A stretch of DNA of 64,000 nucleotides from Actinoplanes sp. NBRC 103695 (GTDB lineage: Bacteria; Actinomycetota; Actinomycetes; Mycobacteriales; Micromonosporaceae), in NCBI RefSeq assembly GCF_030269485.1, contig NZ_BSTL01000008.1:223729-287728 (forward strand), given 5' to 3'. Both the position numbers and the translations under genes were made by a program. How positions within the stretch are numbered: the stretch's first letter is position 1; each line of letters begins with the position of its first letter. Positions 1 to 9,358 of the stretch are shown here, one piece after another. The notes beneath the pieces are model-generated. The model worked only from the letters and a program-made list of their open reading frames with translations. It made no database searches and had not been told where the DNA came from.

Positions 1-20
1 GCAGTGAGGTGAGGAGGCCG

Positions 21-2606
21 GTGTCCAGCGACGTCGCACCCTCGACGGAGGACACGGTGCAGCCGGGTGGCGTTGGCTCGGCGGCGGAGGCTGCACAGCC
101 CGCCGCGGTGGCCAAGGCCGAGCCGGGCAAGTCCTCCCAGCCGGGCAAGTCCTCCCAGTCAGGCAAGTCCTCGACGAGCAAGCCGACACCGCCGGGCAAC
201 ACGGGCAACTCCGCCCTGCCGGGCAACTCCGCCGCGCCGGGTAAGCCGTCGGCGGAAGCTGGTCCGGAGGCGGGCGGGCGCGCCACCGACCCCGATGCGA
301 CCCAGCCGATGCCTGCGGCGGAGGAGGCGGGCGGCAGCTTCGGGCTGGCCAGCGCGCCGACCGGGCGCCGGGTCCGGGCGCGGCTCGCACGGTTCAACGC
401 GCCGTGGCAGAGCACGCAGGTCAGCGAGGTGCTCGAGCCGCTGATCGCGACCCACCGGGCCAGCCACCCCAAGGCGGACGGCCGGGCGTTGCAGCGGGCG
501 TTCGACGTGGCCGCGCGGTGGCACTCCGGGCAATACCGCAAGTCCGGCGATCCGTACATCACGCACCCGCTGGCCGTGGCGACGATCCTGGCGAACCTCG
601 GCATGGACACCACGACACTCGTGGCGGCGCTGCTGCACGACACCATCGAGGACACCGACTACTCGCTCGACTCGATGCGCGAGGACTTCGGGCCCGAGGT
701 GGCGCTGCTCGTCGACGGCGTGACGAAGCTCGACCGGGTGAAACTCGGCGACGCGGCCAAGGCCGAGACGATCCGCAAGATGGTCGTGGCGATGGCCAAG
801 GACCCCCGCGTCCTGGTGATCAAGCTGGCCGACCGGCTGCACAACATGCGTACGCTCACCTTCCTCCCGCGCGCCAAGCAGGAGCAGAAGGCGAAGGAGA
901 CGCTGGAGATCCTGGCCCCGCTGGCCCACCGGCTCGGTATGAACACGATCAAATGGGAGCTCGAGGACCTCGCGTTCGGCACACTGTTCCCCAAGCGGTT
1001 CGAGGAGATCAACCGCCTGATCGGCGAGCACCAGCCGCAGCGTGAGGCGTTGCTGCGCCAGGTGACCAACCGGGTCCAGCTGGACCTGAAATCGGCGAAG
1101 ATCAAAGCCGAGACGACCGGCCGGCCCAAGCACCTGTACTCGATCTACCAGAAGATGATCGTGCGGGGCCGCGACTTCAACGACATCTACGACCTGGTCG
1201 GCGTGCGCATCCTGGTCGACACGGTGCGGGACTGCTACGCCGCCCTCGGCGTCATCCACGCGAACTGGCAGCCGGTGCCCGGCCGGTTCAAGGACTACAT
1301 CGCGATGCCGAAATTCAACATGTACCAGTCGTTGCACACGACGGTCATCGGCCCGACCGGCAAGCCGGTCGAGATGCAGATCCGCACCTTCGCGATGCAC
1401 CGCACGGCCGAGTTCGGCATCGCCGCGCACTGGAAGTACAAGGAGCAGAAGGGCGCGACGATCGTCGGCCCGCCGGCGCACATCGACGAGATGACCTGGC
1501 TGCGGCAGCTGCTCGACTGGCAGCGCGAGGCGAGCGACCCGTCCGAGTTCCTGGACGCGCTGCGCTTCGACCTGTCCAGCCAGGAGGTGTACGTCTTCAC
1601 GCCGAAGGGCGACGTCATCCCGCTGCCGACCGGCTCGACGCCGGTGGACTTCGCGTACGCGGTGCACACCGAGGTCGGCCACAAGTGCATCGGCGCCCGG
1701 GTGAACGGCAAGCTGGTGCCGCTGGAGTCCACGTTGTCCAACGGCGACGTGATCGAGATCTTCACGTCGAAATCGGCCACGGCCGGCCCGACGCAGGACT
1801 GGCTCGGGTTCGTGAAGAGCCCGCGGGCCCGCACGAAGATCCGGCAGTACTTCAACAAGGAGCGCCGCGAGGAAGCGATCGAGATCGGCAAGGATTCGAT
1901 CGTCAAGGCGATGCGCAAGCAGGGCCTGCCCCTGCAGCGCATGATGACGAGCGAAAATCTGCAGACGATCGCCCGCGACCTGCACCTGGCCGACCTGGCC
2001 TCGCTGTACGCGGCGGTCGGCGACAACACCGTCTCGGCCCAGTCGGTCGTGCAGAAACTCGTCGCCGGTTTCGGTGGCGAGGAGGGCGCGGTCGAGGACA
2101 TCGCCGAGACCGCCGTCGCGACCCGGCCGCCACGCAACCGCAGCACCGCCCAGGACCCGGGCGTGGTGGTGAAGGACGTCAGCGACGTCTGGGTGAAGCT
2201 GGCCCGCTGCTGCACCCCGGTGCCGGGCGACGCCGTCTTCGGTTTCGTCACCCGTTCCGGCGGTGTGAGTGTGCACCGGGAGGACTGCGCGAACGCCGAG
2301 GACCTGCGCGATCAGACCGAACGCATGGTCGAGGTGACCTGGAAGCCGACGTCGGCGTCCACGTTCCTGGTGGCGATCCAGGTGGAGGCGCTCGACCGGC
2401 ACAAGCTGCTGGCCGACGTGACCCGGGTGCTGTCCGAGGAGCGGGTGAACATCCTGTCCGCGACGGTGACCACCACCCGCGACCGGGTGGCGGTCAGCCG
2501 GTTCACGTTCGAGATGGCCGACCCCAAGCACCTGGGCCACCTCGTGGCCGCGGTGCGCAAGGTGGACGGTGTCTTCGACGCCTACCGGGTGACCTCGGGC
2601 GCATAA
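21..2606 (+). CDS. relA: Bifunctional (p)ppGpp synthetase/hydrolase (RelA/SpoT, Rel)
   Basis: Makes and degrades the alarmone (p)ppGpp from GTP/GDP and ATP in the stringent response; cytosolic and ribosome-associated. About 861 residues. After a low-complexity N-terminal extension of roughly 130 residues, rich in PGKSS/PGNS-like repeats, come an HD hydrolase domain (HDTIED near residue 206), the synthetase domain ([10 protein letters not shown] near 422, the RxKD signature of bifunctional rather than synthetase-only enzymes), a TGS domain (about 523-585) and a C-terminal ACT domain. I chose GTG at 21 because GAGGAGG lies just upstream; an in-frame GTG at 9 would put that motif inside the gene, and the frame is open to the window edge, so a start further left cannot be excluded. 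Confidence 0.95.
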   Translation: MSSDVAPSTEDTVQPGGVGSAAEAAQPAAVAKAEPGKSSQPGKSSQSGKSSTSKPTPPGNTGNSALPGNSAAPGKPSAEAGPEAGGRATDPDATQPMPAAEEAGGSFGLASAPTGRRVRARLARFNAPWQSTQVSEVLEPLIATHRASHPKADGRALQRAFDVAARWHSGQYRKSGDPYITHPLAVATILANLGMDTTTLVAALLHDTIEDTDYSLDSMREDFGPEVALLVDGVTKLDRVKLGDAAKAETIRKMVVAMAKDPRVLVIKLADRLHNMRTLTFLPRAKQEQKAKETLEILAPLAHRLGMNTIKWELEDLAFGTLFPKRFEEINRLIGEHQPQREALLRQVTNRVQLDLKSAKIKAETTGRPKHLYSIYQKMIVRGRDFNDIYDLVGVRILVDTVRDCYAALGVIHANWQPVPGRFKDYIAMPKFNMYQSLHTTVIGPTGKPVEMQIRTFAMHRTAEFGIAAHWKYKEQKGATIVGPPAHIDEMTWLRQLLDWQREASDPSEFLDALRFDLSSQEVYVFTPKGDVIPLPTGSTPVDFAYAVHTEVGHKCIGARVNGKLVPLESTLSNGDVIEIFTSKSATAGPTQDWLGFVKSPRARTKIRQYFNKERREEAIEIGKDSIVKAMRKQGLPLQRMMTSENLQTIARDLHLADLASLYAAVGDNTVSAQSVVQKLVAGFGGEEGAVEDIAETAVATRPPRNRSTAQDPGVVVKDVSDVWVKLARCCTPVPGDAVFGFVTRSGGVSVHREDCANAEDLRDQTERMVEVTWKPTSASTFLVAIQVEALDRHKLLADVTRVLSEERVNILSATVTTTRDRVAVSRFTFEMADPKHLGHLVAAVRKVDGVFDAYRVTSGA

Positions 2607-2609
2607 CGC

Positions 2610-2648
2610 GGGCAAGCGTGGCGCCGGGCAAGCGTGGCGCCGGGCAAG
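2610..2648. repeat. 16-bp tandem repeat after relA
   Basis: Two perfect copies of gggcaagcgtggcgcc (2610-2625 and 2626-2641) and a partial third follow the relA stop. The gggcaag core also recurs in the codons of the relA low-complexity N-terminus, so this may be slippage-derived sequence. No function is evident. Confidence 0.6.
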
Positions 2649-2686
2649 GAAAGCGCGCGGGCAAGAGGATGCGTGACGCGGTCATG

Positions 2687-2720
2687 AAAACGGGGCGAGC
2701 CGACCGGCTCGCCCCGTTTT
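2687..2720. terminator. Bidirectional intrinsic terminator between relA and the cyclophilin gene
   Basis: A near-perfect GC-rich hairpin has arms aaaacggggcgagccg and its complement, flanked by four A on the left and four T on the right, so it can stop transcription from both sides. It sits between the 3' ends of convergent genes. Confidence 0.9.
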
Positions 2721-2769
2721 CATGGAAGGTCTCCGTGGAAAGTCGCCGCGGAGGGTTGAGTACGAACGA

Positions 2770-3642
2770 TCAGGCGGCTGCCATCGTCAGCGACTTGATC
2801 CCGAGCTCGACCTTGGGGTGACCGTCGCCGGGGCCGTTGGCGTCGTCGACGCCGCCCTTGGCCACCTTCTGCACGAGGTCCATGCCCTTGGTGATGGTGC
2901 CCAGCAGGGTGTACTCCGGCGGCAGCGGGGTGTCGCCGTACACGATGAAGAACTGGCTGCCGGTCGAGGCCGGCTGCTGCGTCTTGGCCATCGCGATCGA
3001 ACCGACCGGGTAGGTCGGCGGCCCGGTCTGGGTGCCGTCCGGTGCGGTGGACGCGCCGGTGTTGGTGGGCAGGTTCTCCTCGGCGTACCGGAAGGACGGG
3101 CCGCCCGTGCCGTCGGTCTGGCGGTAGCCCTTACCCTTGGCGGTCGGGTCACCGCACTGCAGGACCTTGATGCTCTGGGTGGTCATCCGGTGGCACTTGG
3201 AGCCGTCCCAGAACTTCTTGCTCGCGAGGAACTCGAACGCGGCCGCGGTGCACGGCGTCTTCGACTTGTCCACAGTGGCCGTGATCGGGCCGAGCGACGA
3301 GTCGATCGTCAGCGTGTCCTTGCCGGTGTTCGGCGCGTTCGGCGGCGGGGTGCCGACGTCGACCGGCTTGGCGCCGCCCTGGGCCTCGCCACCCGCCTCC
3401 GGGGTCCACGTGCAGGCGACCGTGCCGGCCGGGGCAGACCCGGCCTCGTTCTTCGGCTTGTCGTCGTCACCCAGCGCGGTGACCAGCCAGACGGTGGCAC
3501 CGGCGATGACCAGTACGGCGATCGCCGAGCCGATGACGACCTGACGCTGGCGGCGCTTGCGAGCGGCCTCCGCGCGTTCGGCCATCTCCTTCTCGAGCCT
3601 GGCCCGCGCCGCCGCGCGCTGCCGGTCCTTTATCGACGACAC
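2770..3642 (-). CDS. Membrane-anchored cyclophilin-type peptidyl-prolyl isomerase
   Basis: Predicted peptidyl-prolyl cis-trans isomerase facing the outside of the cell. 290 residues: a charged cytosolic N-terminus (about 1-35), one transmembrane helix (about 36-56, VVIGSAIAVLVIAGATVWLV), a Pro/Gly-rich linker and a cyclophilin domain. The HR pair of the active site (CHRMTT), a Q-x-GDP segment (LQCGDP) and the TGSQFF strand are present, so catalysis is plausible. GTG start at 3642 with AGGAGG upstream. It is the second gene of a minus-strand pair with a paralogue 31 bases upstream, a tandem duplication often found next to relA in actinobacteria. Confidence 0.88.
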   Translation of the reverse strand: MSSIKDRQRAAARARLEKEMAERAEAARKRRQRQVVIGSAIAVLVIAGATVWLVTALGDDDKPKNEAGSAPAGTVACTWTPEAGGEAQGGAKPVDVGTPPPNAPNTGKDTLTIDSSLGPITATVDKSKTPCTAAAFEFLASKKFWDGSKCHRMTTQSIKVLQCGDPTAKGKGYRQTDGTGGPSFRYAEENLPTNTGASTAPDGTQTGPPTYPVGSIAMAKTQQPASTGSQFFIVYGDTPLPPEYTLLGTITKGMDLVQKVAKGGVDDANGPGDGHPKVELGIKSLTMAAA

Positions 3643-3673
3643 GGTTGTCCTCCTGCTGTGTTCACTGACGTAC

Positions 3674-4549
3674 TCAGGACTGGCTGCTCGCCGACGGAGC
3701 GGGCGCGGGTGCGTCGCCGGCCACGGCGTCGCCCACGGTCAGCGTCTGGATCAGGATCTTGTCCTTGGGCTTCACCTTGTCGCCCGCGGCGTTGGCCACG
3801 GTGGGCAGTTTCGCGATCTTCAGGAGCGTGTCCTGGCCACCGGTGACCTTGCCGATGATCGGGTACTGCGCCTGATCGGCCGGCGCGTAGTCCTTGAAGA
3901 ACACCAGGAACTGGCTGCCGTTGTTGCCCGGCGGGTCGCTGATCAGCGCGATCGTGCCGGCGGGGTACGCGGGGGCCTTGGCCGGCGGCGCGGCGGACGC
4001 GCTCGGGTCCGGCGCCGGCACGGACGGGACGTCCTCGTTGTAGAACGTGTACGTCGGGCCGCCGGTGCCCTTGCCCGAGGGGTCACCGCAGCGCAGCGCG
4101 CCGTAGGTGGTGATCTCGGTGCACTCGGTGTTGTCGAAGAACTTCTTCGACGCCAGGTAGGACATGCTCTCGCCGCCGCACGGGGCGGTGGTGAGGCTGA
4201 GGCTGCCCGTGATCGGCGCACCCTGGTTGGTGGTGATCGTCAGCGGCCGGGTGCCGCTGGTCGGGATGCCGTCCGTCGGCGGGGTGCCGACGTCCTTCAG
4301 GTCCGGCTGGTTCTGGGCGTTCTGCGGGGTCCACACGCAGATGTCGTCGGCGGCGGGGTCGGCCGGCGGGTCGCTGTCGAAGACGCCGCCGAGCCAGGCG
4401 ATGCCACCCGCGATCAGCAGGACCGCCAGACCGGCGCCGAGCCCGGCCCGGACGCGCCGGGTGCGGCGTTCTTTGACAGCGCGTTTCTCCATCTGCCGAT
4501 CGAGTTTCGCCCGCGCGAGTTTGCGCTGCCGGTCCTTGCTGGATACCAC
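3674..4549 (-). CDS. Cyclophilin-like membrane protein with degraded active site
   Basis: Paralogue of the neighbouring isomerase: 291 residues, charged N-terminus (SSKDRQRKLARAK), one transmembrane helix near 35-55, then a cyclophilin-fold domain. Where its partner has CHRMTT and LQCGDP, this protein has CTEITT and LRCGDP, so the catalytic Arg and the Gln are replaced, while the Cys pair and NGSQFLVFF are kept. It may be a non-catalytic chaperone or binding protein (inference). GTG at 4549 is chosen because the conserved SSKDRQR start aligns with the paralogue and GGAAGGGAA precedes it; the frame is open further upstream but reaches across the divergent promoter region. Confidence 0.82.
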   Translation of the reverse strand: MVSSKDRQRKLARAKLDRQMEKRAVKERRTRRVRAGLGAGLAVLLIAGGIAWLGGVFDSDPPADPAADDICVWTPQNAQNQPDLKDVGTPPTDGIPTSGTRPLTITTNQGAPITGSLSLTTAPCGGESMSYLASKKFFDNTECTEITTYGALRCGDPSGKGTGGPTYTFYNEDVPSVPAPDPSASAAPPAKAPAYPAGTIALISDPPGNNGSQFLVFFKDYAPADQAQYPIIGKVTGGQDTLLKIAKLPTVANAAGDKVKPKDKILIQTLTVGDAVAGDAPAPAPSASSQS

Positions 4550-4703
4550 CGAGTGGGTTCCCTTCCCGTCGCACTGTGGCGGAGGCCTCACGCCACACCG
4601 CGAGAGAGTGTACGGGTATGGGCTGAGAAAGTGGTGTGCGCATGCCCCCGATAAGCTCATACGATTCCGACCTGAAACAAAAACGCGAGAGGAGCACGAC
4701 GCC

Positions 4704-5387
4704 GTGCTGGTCACCGGCTTTCCGGCCGAAGCGTTCGGGACGAACTGCTACGTGGTGGCGCCCGCGCCCGGCGAGCAGTGCCTGATCGTCGACCCGGGCA
4801 TCGGCGTGCTCGACAACCTCGCCGAGGTGCTCGCCGAGCACCGGCTGCAACCGGCCGCCGTGCTCCTCACCCACGGGCACCTGGACCACACGTTCTCCGT
4901 CGCGCCGGTGTGCGGCGCGCGCGGCATCACGGCCTACGTCCACCCCGCCGACCGGGAGATGCTCGCCGACCCGCAGAAGGGTTTGAGCATGAGCCTCGAC
5001 CAGTTGTTCGGCGGGCGGATGACCTATGCCGAGCCGGAGGACGTGGCCGAGCTGACCGACGGCGCCACGCTGAGCCTCGCCGGGCTCGAGGTGACCGTCG
5101 ACCACGCGCCGGGCCATACCGGCGGGTCGGTGCTGTTCCGCCTGCCCGGCGCGGGCACCCGGTGGGAGACCGAGCAGGTCTGCCTCTCCGGTGACGTGCT
5201 CTTCGCCGGCTCGATCGGACGCACCGACCTGCCGGGCGGCAGCACCGACACGATGCTGACCAGCTTGCGGGACAAGATCCTGCCGCTGTCCGACGACACC
5301 GTCGTCCTGCCCGGCCACGGTCCCGAGACCACCATCGGCCGTGAGCGCGTCGGTAACCCGTACCTCCGGGAACTGAGCGTCTTTTAA
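4704..5387 (+). CDS. Metallo-beta-lactamase-fold hydrolase (glyoxalase II-like)
   Basis: A 227-residue hydrolase of the MBL superfamily, glyoxalase II/YcbL branch. The metal-binding motif THGHLDH is near residue 52, with further ligands at DHAPGHTGGS, the Asp of SGDVLFAGSIGRTDL and the late His of LPGHGPET. Substrate is not known; hydroxyacyl-glutathione thioesters are the family prototype, but actinomycetes use mycothiol, so a mycothiol or other thioester is possible (inference). GTG at 4704 is preceded by GAGAGGAG at nine bases. It ends 13 bases before hisS and is probably co-transcribed with it, a common pairing in actinobacteria. Confidence 0.85.
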   Translation: MLVTGFPAEAFGTNCYVVAPAPGEQCLIVDPGIGVLDNLAEVLAEHRLQPAAVLLTHGHLDHTFSVAPVCGARGITAYVHPADREMLADPQKGLSMSLDQLFGGRMTYAEPEDVAELTDGATLSLAGLEVTVDHAPGHTGGSVLFRLPGAGTRWETEQVCLSGDVLFAGSIGRTDLPGGSTDTMLTSLRDKILPLSDDTVVLPGHGPETTIGRERVGNPYLRELSVF

Positions 5388-5400
5388 GAAAGAGAAACGC

Positions 5401-6711
5401 GTGCCCATTTCTGGCTTCCCTGAGTGGCTCCCGCCCCAGCGGATGATCGAGCAATATGTCCTGGACCGGATCCGGACGACCTTCGAGCTGTACGGCTTCG
5501 CGCCGCTGGAGACGCGTGCCGTCGAGCCGGTCGACACTCTCCTGAGCAAGGGCGAGACGTCCAAGGAGGTCTACCTCCTGCGCCGCCTGCAAGAGGATCC
5601 CGACCAGAAGAGTGACGACAATCTGGGCCTGCACTTCGACCTGACCGTGCCGTTCGCGCGGTTCGTGGTGGAGAACGCGGGCAAGCTCAACTTCCCGTTC
5701 CGCCGCTACCAGATCCAGAAGGTGTGGCGGGGCGAGCGCCCGCAGGAGGGCCGCTACCGCGAGTTCCTCCAGGCGGACATCGACGTGGTGGACCGGGACA
5801 CGCTGCCGTTCCACTACGACACCGAGATGCCGCTGGTGATCGGCGACGTGTTCCGGGGGCTGCCGATCCCGCGCGCCACGATCCTGGTGAACAACCGCAA
5901 GGTCTGCGAGGGCTTCTACCGTGGCCTCGGGCTGGCGGACACCGATCAGGTCCTGCGTACCGTGGACAAACTCGACAGGATCGGCCCGGAGAAGGTCGCG
6001 GACCTCCTGATCTCCACCGCCGGCGCCTCCAGGAGACAGGCCGAGGCGTGTCTGGAGCTGGCCTCGATCTCGGCCGGCGACGGTTCGTTCGCCGACGCGG
6101 TGCGCAAGCTGGGCGTCGACGACCCGCTGCTGGACGAGGGCCTGGCCGAGCTGCTCCAGGTGGTGGAGACCGCGGGCCGGCTGGCGCCGGGCCTGGTGCG
6201 GGCCGAGCTGAAGATCGCGCGCGGCCTGGACTACTACACCGGCACCGTCTACGAGACGCAGCTTCAGGGGTACGAGCGGTACGGGTCGATCTGCTCCGGC
6301 GGCCGCTACGACAACCTGGCGGCGTCGGGCACCGAGCGGTTCCCGGGTGTGGGCATCTCGATCGGCGTGTCCCGGATGCTCGGCCTGCTCTTCGGGAAGA
6401 ACGCGCTGGCCGTGTCCCGCAAGGTGCCGACGTGCGTGCTGATCGCCTTGCCGGACGAGGAGGCGCGGCCCGGCTGTGACGCGATCGCGGCGGCGCTGCG
6501 GGGCCGGGGGATCAGCACCGAGGTGGCGCCGGTCCCGGCGAAGTTCGGCAAGCAGATCCGGTTCGCCGAGCGGCGCGGCATCCCTTACGTCTGGTTCCCG
6601 GGCGAGCCGGACACGGTGAAGGACATCCGGTCCGGCGACCAGGTGGAGGCGGACGCGGCGGTGTGGGAGCCGCCCGCCGAGGATGCGCGGCCCAGGATCA
6701 CTCAGCAGTAA
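5401..6711 (+). CDS. hisS: Histidyl-tRNA synthetase
   Basis: Charges tRNA-His with histidine; class II aminoacyl-tRNA synthetase, 436 residues, cytosolic. Visible are the N-terminal FPEWLPPQRMIEQ segment, motif 2 around residues 100-125 (IQKVWRGERPQ with FLQADID), the histidine-specific RGLDYYTGTVYE loop near 276, the CSGGRYD segment and a C-terminal anticodon-binding domain. GTG start with a purine-rich AAGAGA upstream. The 3' end overlaps the convergent thioesterase gene by 14 bases. Confidence 0.96.
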   Translation: MPISGFPEWLPPQRMIEQYVLDRIRTTFELYGFAPLETRAVEPVDTLLSKGETSKEVYLLRRLQEDPDQKSDDNLGLHFDLTVPFARFVVENAGKLNFPFRRYQIQKVWRGERPQEGRYREFLQADIDVVDRDTLPFHYDTEMPLVIGDVFRGLPIPRATILVNNRKVCEGFYRGLGLADTDQVLRTVDKLDRIGPEKVADLLISTAGASRRQAEACLELASISAGDGSFADAVRKLGVDDPLLDEGLAELLQVVETAGRLAPGLVRAELKIARGLDYYTGTVYETQLQGYERYGSICSGGRYDNLAASGTERFPGVGISIGVSRMLGLLFGKNALAVSRKVPTCVLIALPDEEARPGCDAIAAALRGRGISTEVAPVPAKFGKQIRFAERRGIPYVWFPGEPDTVKDIRSGDQVEADAAVWEPPAEDARPRITQQ

Positions 6712-7201
6712 AGATCATGCAGGTCGAGGTGGCGTGCGCGGCGAGCTTGCCCTGGGCGTTGGTCAGCCGCGCCTCGGCCAGCGCGGTCCGGCGGCCGCGC
6801 TGGAGCACCGAGCCCGTGCAGGTCAGCCTGCCGGACGCGACGGTGACGGGCCGGAGGAACTTCACGGTCAGGTCGAGCGAGGTGTAACCCACGCCGGCCG
6901 GCAGGGTGGTGTGCACCGAGCAGGCGGCGGCGGTGTCGAGCAGCGTGGAGATCACGCCGCCGTGCACCGAGCCGAGCGGGTTGTAGTGGAACTCCTGCGG
7001 GTCGAGGAAGACGCTCACGCTGCCCTCCTCGGCCTCGATGCCGGCCGCGCCGATCAGCTGCATGATCGGCGGGGCCGGCAGCTCGCCGCGGGCCATCGCC
7101 TGGAGCAGTTCGAGGCCGGTCGCCCCGCTCGCGATGGTCGGGCCGTAGGCGGCCGGGTCGGACCACTCGAAGGTCCGGCTGCGGGGCTGGGTCTGCGTCA
7201 T
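6698..7201 (-). CDS. PaaI-type hotdog-fold thioesterase
   Basis: Acyl-CoA or acyl-ACP thioesterase of the PaaI/YdiI hotdog family, 167 residues. The family signature YNPLGSVHGGVISTLLD is near residues 75-91, followed by the SLDLTVKFLRPV strand and C-terminal beta strands. The substrate cannot be read from sequence. It starts at ATG 7201 and is transcribed divergently from the HxlR gene; a promoter with TTGACA and a TGGACT -10 only six bases before the start suggests a leaderless message. Its 3' end overlaps hisS. Confidence 0.85.
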   Translation of the reverse strand: MTQTQPRSRTFEWSDPAAYGPTIASGATGLELLQAMARGELPAPPIMQLIGAAGIEAEEGSVSVFLDPQEFHYNPLGSVHGGVISTLLDTAAACSVHTTLPAGVGYTSLDLTVKFLRPVTVASGRLTCTGSVLQRGRRTALAEARLTNAQGKLAAHATSTCMIFTAE

Positions 7202-7256
7202 GGACGCAGTCCAGCACGGCTTGCTAGGTCTGTCAACAAGACCTAGCCTGGCTCAC
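7202..7256. promoter_or_regulatory. Divergent overlapping promoters with palindromic HxlR operator
   Basis: The 55-base gap holds an inverted repeat with 9-bp arms, GCTAGGTCT (7223-7231) and AGACCTAGC (7239-7247). Plus-strand promoter: TTGCTA (7221-7226), 17 bases, TAGCCT (7244-7249), seven bases to ATG 7257. Minus-strand promoter: TTGACA (7236-7231), 17 bases, TGGACT (7213-7208), six bases to ATG 7201. Both messages look leaderless and both promoters are covered by the palindrome. Confidence 0.72.
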
Positions 7257-7730
7257 ATGCGCCCCGCAGCCCTTGACTACTCGGTGGACAACTGCACGAT
7301 CGGCCGCGCCATGGAGATCCTCGGCGAGAAATGGACGATCGTGGTGATGCGCGAGATCTTCCAGGGGATCCGTCGCTTCGACGACATGCGGGTGCGAACC
7401 GACATCCCGCGGCAAGTGCTCGCCAACCGGCTGGGCATGCTGGTCGAGACCGGGTTGCTGCGCAAGGTGCCCTACCGGGAGCCCGGTTCCCGCGAGCGCC
7501 ACGAGTACCGGCCGACCCAGAAGGGCCTCGACGTCTACCCGGTGCTGGTCGCGGTGGCCGCGTGGGGGGACCGCTACCTGGCCGGGCCGGAAGGGCCGTC
7601 GCAGATCTTCGTGCATCGCGAATGTCAGGCCGAGGTGCACGCCGAGCTGCACTGCGCGGCGGGCCACCAGATCAAGGAGAACCGGGAGGTCGCGGGCGAG
7701 CTCGGACCGGGAGCTAAGCTGCGCGCGTGA
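7257..7730 (+). CDS. HxlR-family transcriptional regulator
   Basis: Winged-helix regulator, 157 residues. The HxlR hallmarks are present: an N-terminal Cys (NCTIGRAMEILGEKWTIVVMRE), the recognition region around RRFDDMRVRTDIPRQVLANRLGMLVETGLL, and the wing (YRPTQKGLDVYPVLVAVAAWGDRYL). It probably represses itself and the divergent thioesterase, and may control the exporter with which it overlaps by four bases (GTGA). ATG at 7257 starts the conserved region; upstream in-frame codons would run through the operator. Ligand or redox signal unknown; HxlR proteins often sense electrophiles through the conserved Cys. Confidence 0.88.
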   Translation: MRPAALDYSVDNCTIGRAMEILGEKWTIVVMREIFQGIRRFDDMRVRTDIPRQVLANRLGMLVETGLLRKVPYREPGSRERHEYRPTQKGLDVYPVLVAVAAWGDRYLAGPEGPSQIFVHRECQAEVHAELHCAAGHQIKENREVAGELGPGAKLRA

Positions 7731-9292
7731 CGCAGGGTCCGCTCAGCAACCGGACCTTCCGAGGCCTGTGGATCGGCGTCCTCGCCAGTAACGTCGGCAC
7801 CTGGATGCAGACGGTCGGCGCGCAATGGCTCGTGGTGCACGAACCGCACGCGGCCACCTGGGTGAGCCTGGTGCAGGCGGTGACCATGTTGCCGGTGCTG
7901 CTGCTGGCACTGCCGTCCGGCGCGCTGGCCGACGAGCTGGACCGGCGGCGGCTGCTGCTCGGCGTACAGCTGGGGCTGCTCGTGGTGGCAGGCGCGCTCG
8001 CCGCGCTGACCGCCGCGGACCTCATGTCGCCCGCGCTGCTCCTGGTCTTCACCTTCGCGCTGGGCGCCGGGCAGGCGGTGACGCTGCCCACCTGGCAGGC
8101 GATCATCCCCGAGGTGGTGCCGCGCGACCAGCTGCCGGCGGCGTCGTCGCTCGGCGCGGTCAACACCAACCTGGCGCGGTCGGCCGGTCCGGCGGTGGCG
8201 GGACTGATCGTCGCGCAGGCCGGTCCGGCGGTGGTGTTCGGGCTGAACGCGCTCTCCTTCGCGGTCTTCGCGGTGGCGCTGCTGCGGTGGCGGCGACCGG
8301 AGAAGGGGCCGGCGCGCGCGGAACGGTTCGGTCCGGCGCTGCGGGCCGGGGCGCGTTACGTGGAGTACTCGCCGGAGGTGCGCCGGATCCTGCTGCGGGT
8401 GGCGCTGTTCGTGCTGCCCGGCAGCGTGGTGTGGAGCCTGCTGCCGCTGGTCGCCCGGGCGGGGCTGGGCCTGGGCGCGAGCGGCTACGGCGTGCTGCTG
8501 GCCGCTCTCGGGGTGGGCGCGATCGCCGGTGCGCTGCTGATGCCGAGGGTGCGGCGGGAGATGAGCCCGGACCGGCTGATCGTGGCGGCCGGCCTCGCGT
8601 ACGCCATCGCCCTGATCTTGATCGGTCTGGTCCGTCACCCGGTCGTCGCGGTCGGCGCGCTGGTCGCCGCGGGCCTCGCGTGGATGACGCTGGTGTCGCG
8701 GATGAACGCGGCGATGCAGCTCTTCCTGCCCAACTGGGTGCGTGCCCGAGGCTTCGCCGTCTATCAGGTGGTCTTCGCGGGCGGTCAGGCGCTGGGCGCG
8801 GTGGTGTGGGGGCAGGTGGCCGGGCCGGCCGGGCTGACCACCGCGTTCCTGGCCGCCGCCGGCGTGATGCTGGCCGGCACGCTGACCGTGCGGTGGCTGC
8901 CGCTGCACACCCGCGAGGGCACGGATCGCGGCCCGGCGAGCTACTGGCCGGAGCCCCACCTGATGCTGCAGCCGCACCTCGACGAGGGCCCGGTGATGGT
9001 CCAGGCCGTCTGGACCGTCCCGGCCTCCGCGTCCCAGGCCTTTCTCACAGCGATGGATTCGGTACGCCGCTCCCGGCGGCAGACCGGTGCCACCCGCTGG
9101 GACCTGTTCCGGGACGGCGAACAGCCGGAGAAGTACGTCGAGGTCTACCTGGTGCCCACCTGGGCCGAGCACCTGGCGCAGCACGAGGGCCGGCTGACCG
9201 GCGCCGACGAGCACGCCGAGGAGGCGGCCGCGGCGCTGGCCACCGGCATGCCCGAGGTGACCCACCTGCTTCCCGCGGACTCCGCCGATTAG
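7727..9292 (+). CDS. MFS exporter with C-terminal ABM-like domain (MFS_3 family)
   Basis: Major facilitator permease of the EntS/MFS_3 type, 521 residues with about 12 membrane helices in residues 10-400. The N-terminal RTFRGLWIGVLASNVGTWMQTVGAQWL is typical of this family. After the last helix a soluble tail of about 110 residues (MVQAVWTVPASASQAFLTAMD to the end) resembles an antibiotic-biosynthesis-monooxygenase-like ferredoxin fold, a fusion known in MFS_3 proteins. The substrate is unknown, probably a small drug or siderophore-like compound. GTG start overlaps the stop of the HxlR gene (GTGA), so the two are translationally coupled. Confidence 0.87.
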   Translation: MTQGPLSNRTFRGLWIGVLASNVGTWMQTVGAQWLVVHEPHAATWVSLVQAVTMLPVLLLALPSGALADELDRRRLLLGVQLGLLVVAGALAALTAADLMSPALLLVFTFALGAGQAVTLPTWQAIIPEVVPRDQLPAASSLGAVNTNLARSAGPAVAGLIVAQAGPAVVFGLNALSFAVFAVALLRWRRPEKGPARAERFGPALRAGARYVEYSPEVRRILLRVALFVLPGSVVWSLLPLVARAGLGLGASGYGVLLAALGVGAIAGALLMPRVRREMSPDRLIVAAGLAYAIALILIGLVRHPVVAVGALVAAGLAWMTLVSRMNAAMQLFLPNWVRARGFAVYQVVFAGGQALGAVVWGQVAGPAGLTTAFLAAAGVMLAGTLTVRWLPLHTREGTDRGPASYWPEPHLMLQPHLDEGPVMVQAVWTVPASASQAFLTAMDSVRRSRRQTGATRWDLFRDGEQPEKYVEVYLVPTWAEHLAQHEGRLTGADEHAEEAAAALATGMPEVTHLLPADSAD

Positions 9293-9358
9293 TCCAATGT
9301 TACGGATTTGTTCCGTTTACCCTCTAGCCATACGTCGGGGGCTCACGGGGGCGGTCGC

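Noticed and set aside
159..2615. Long antisense open frame over relA, and similar ones over cphA, carB and alaS
   Set aside because: Antisense frames without stops are expected opposite strongly GC3-biased genes; the sense products are unmistakable.
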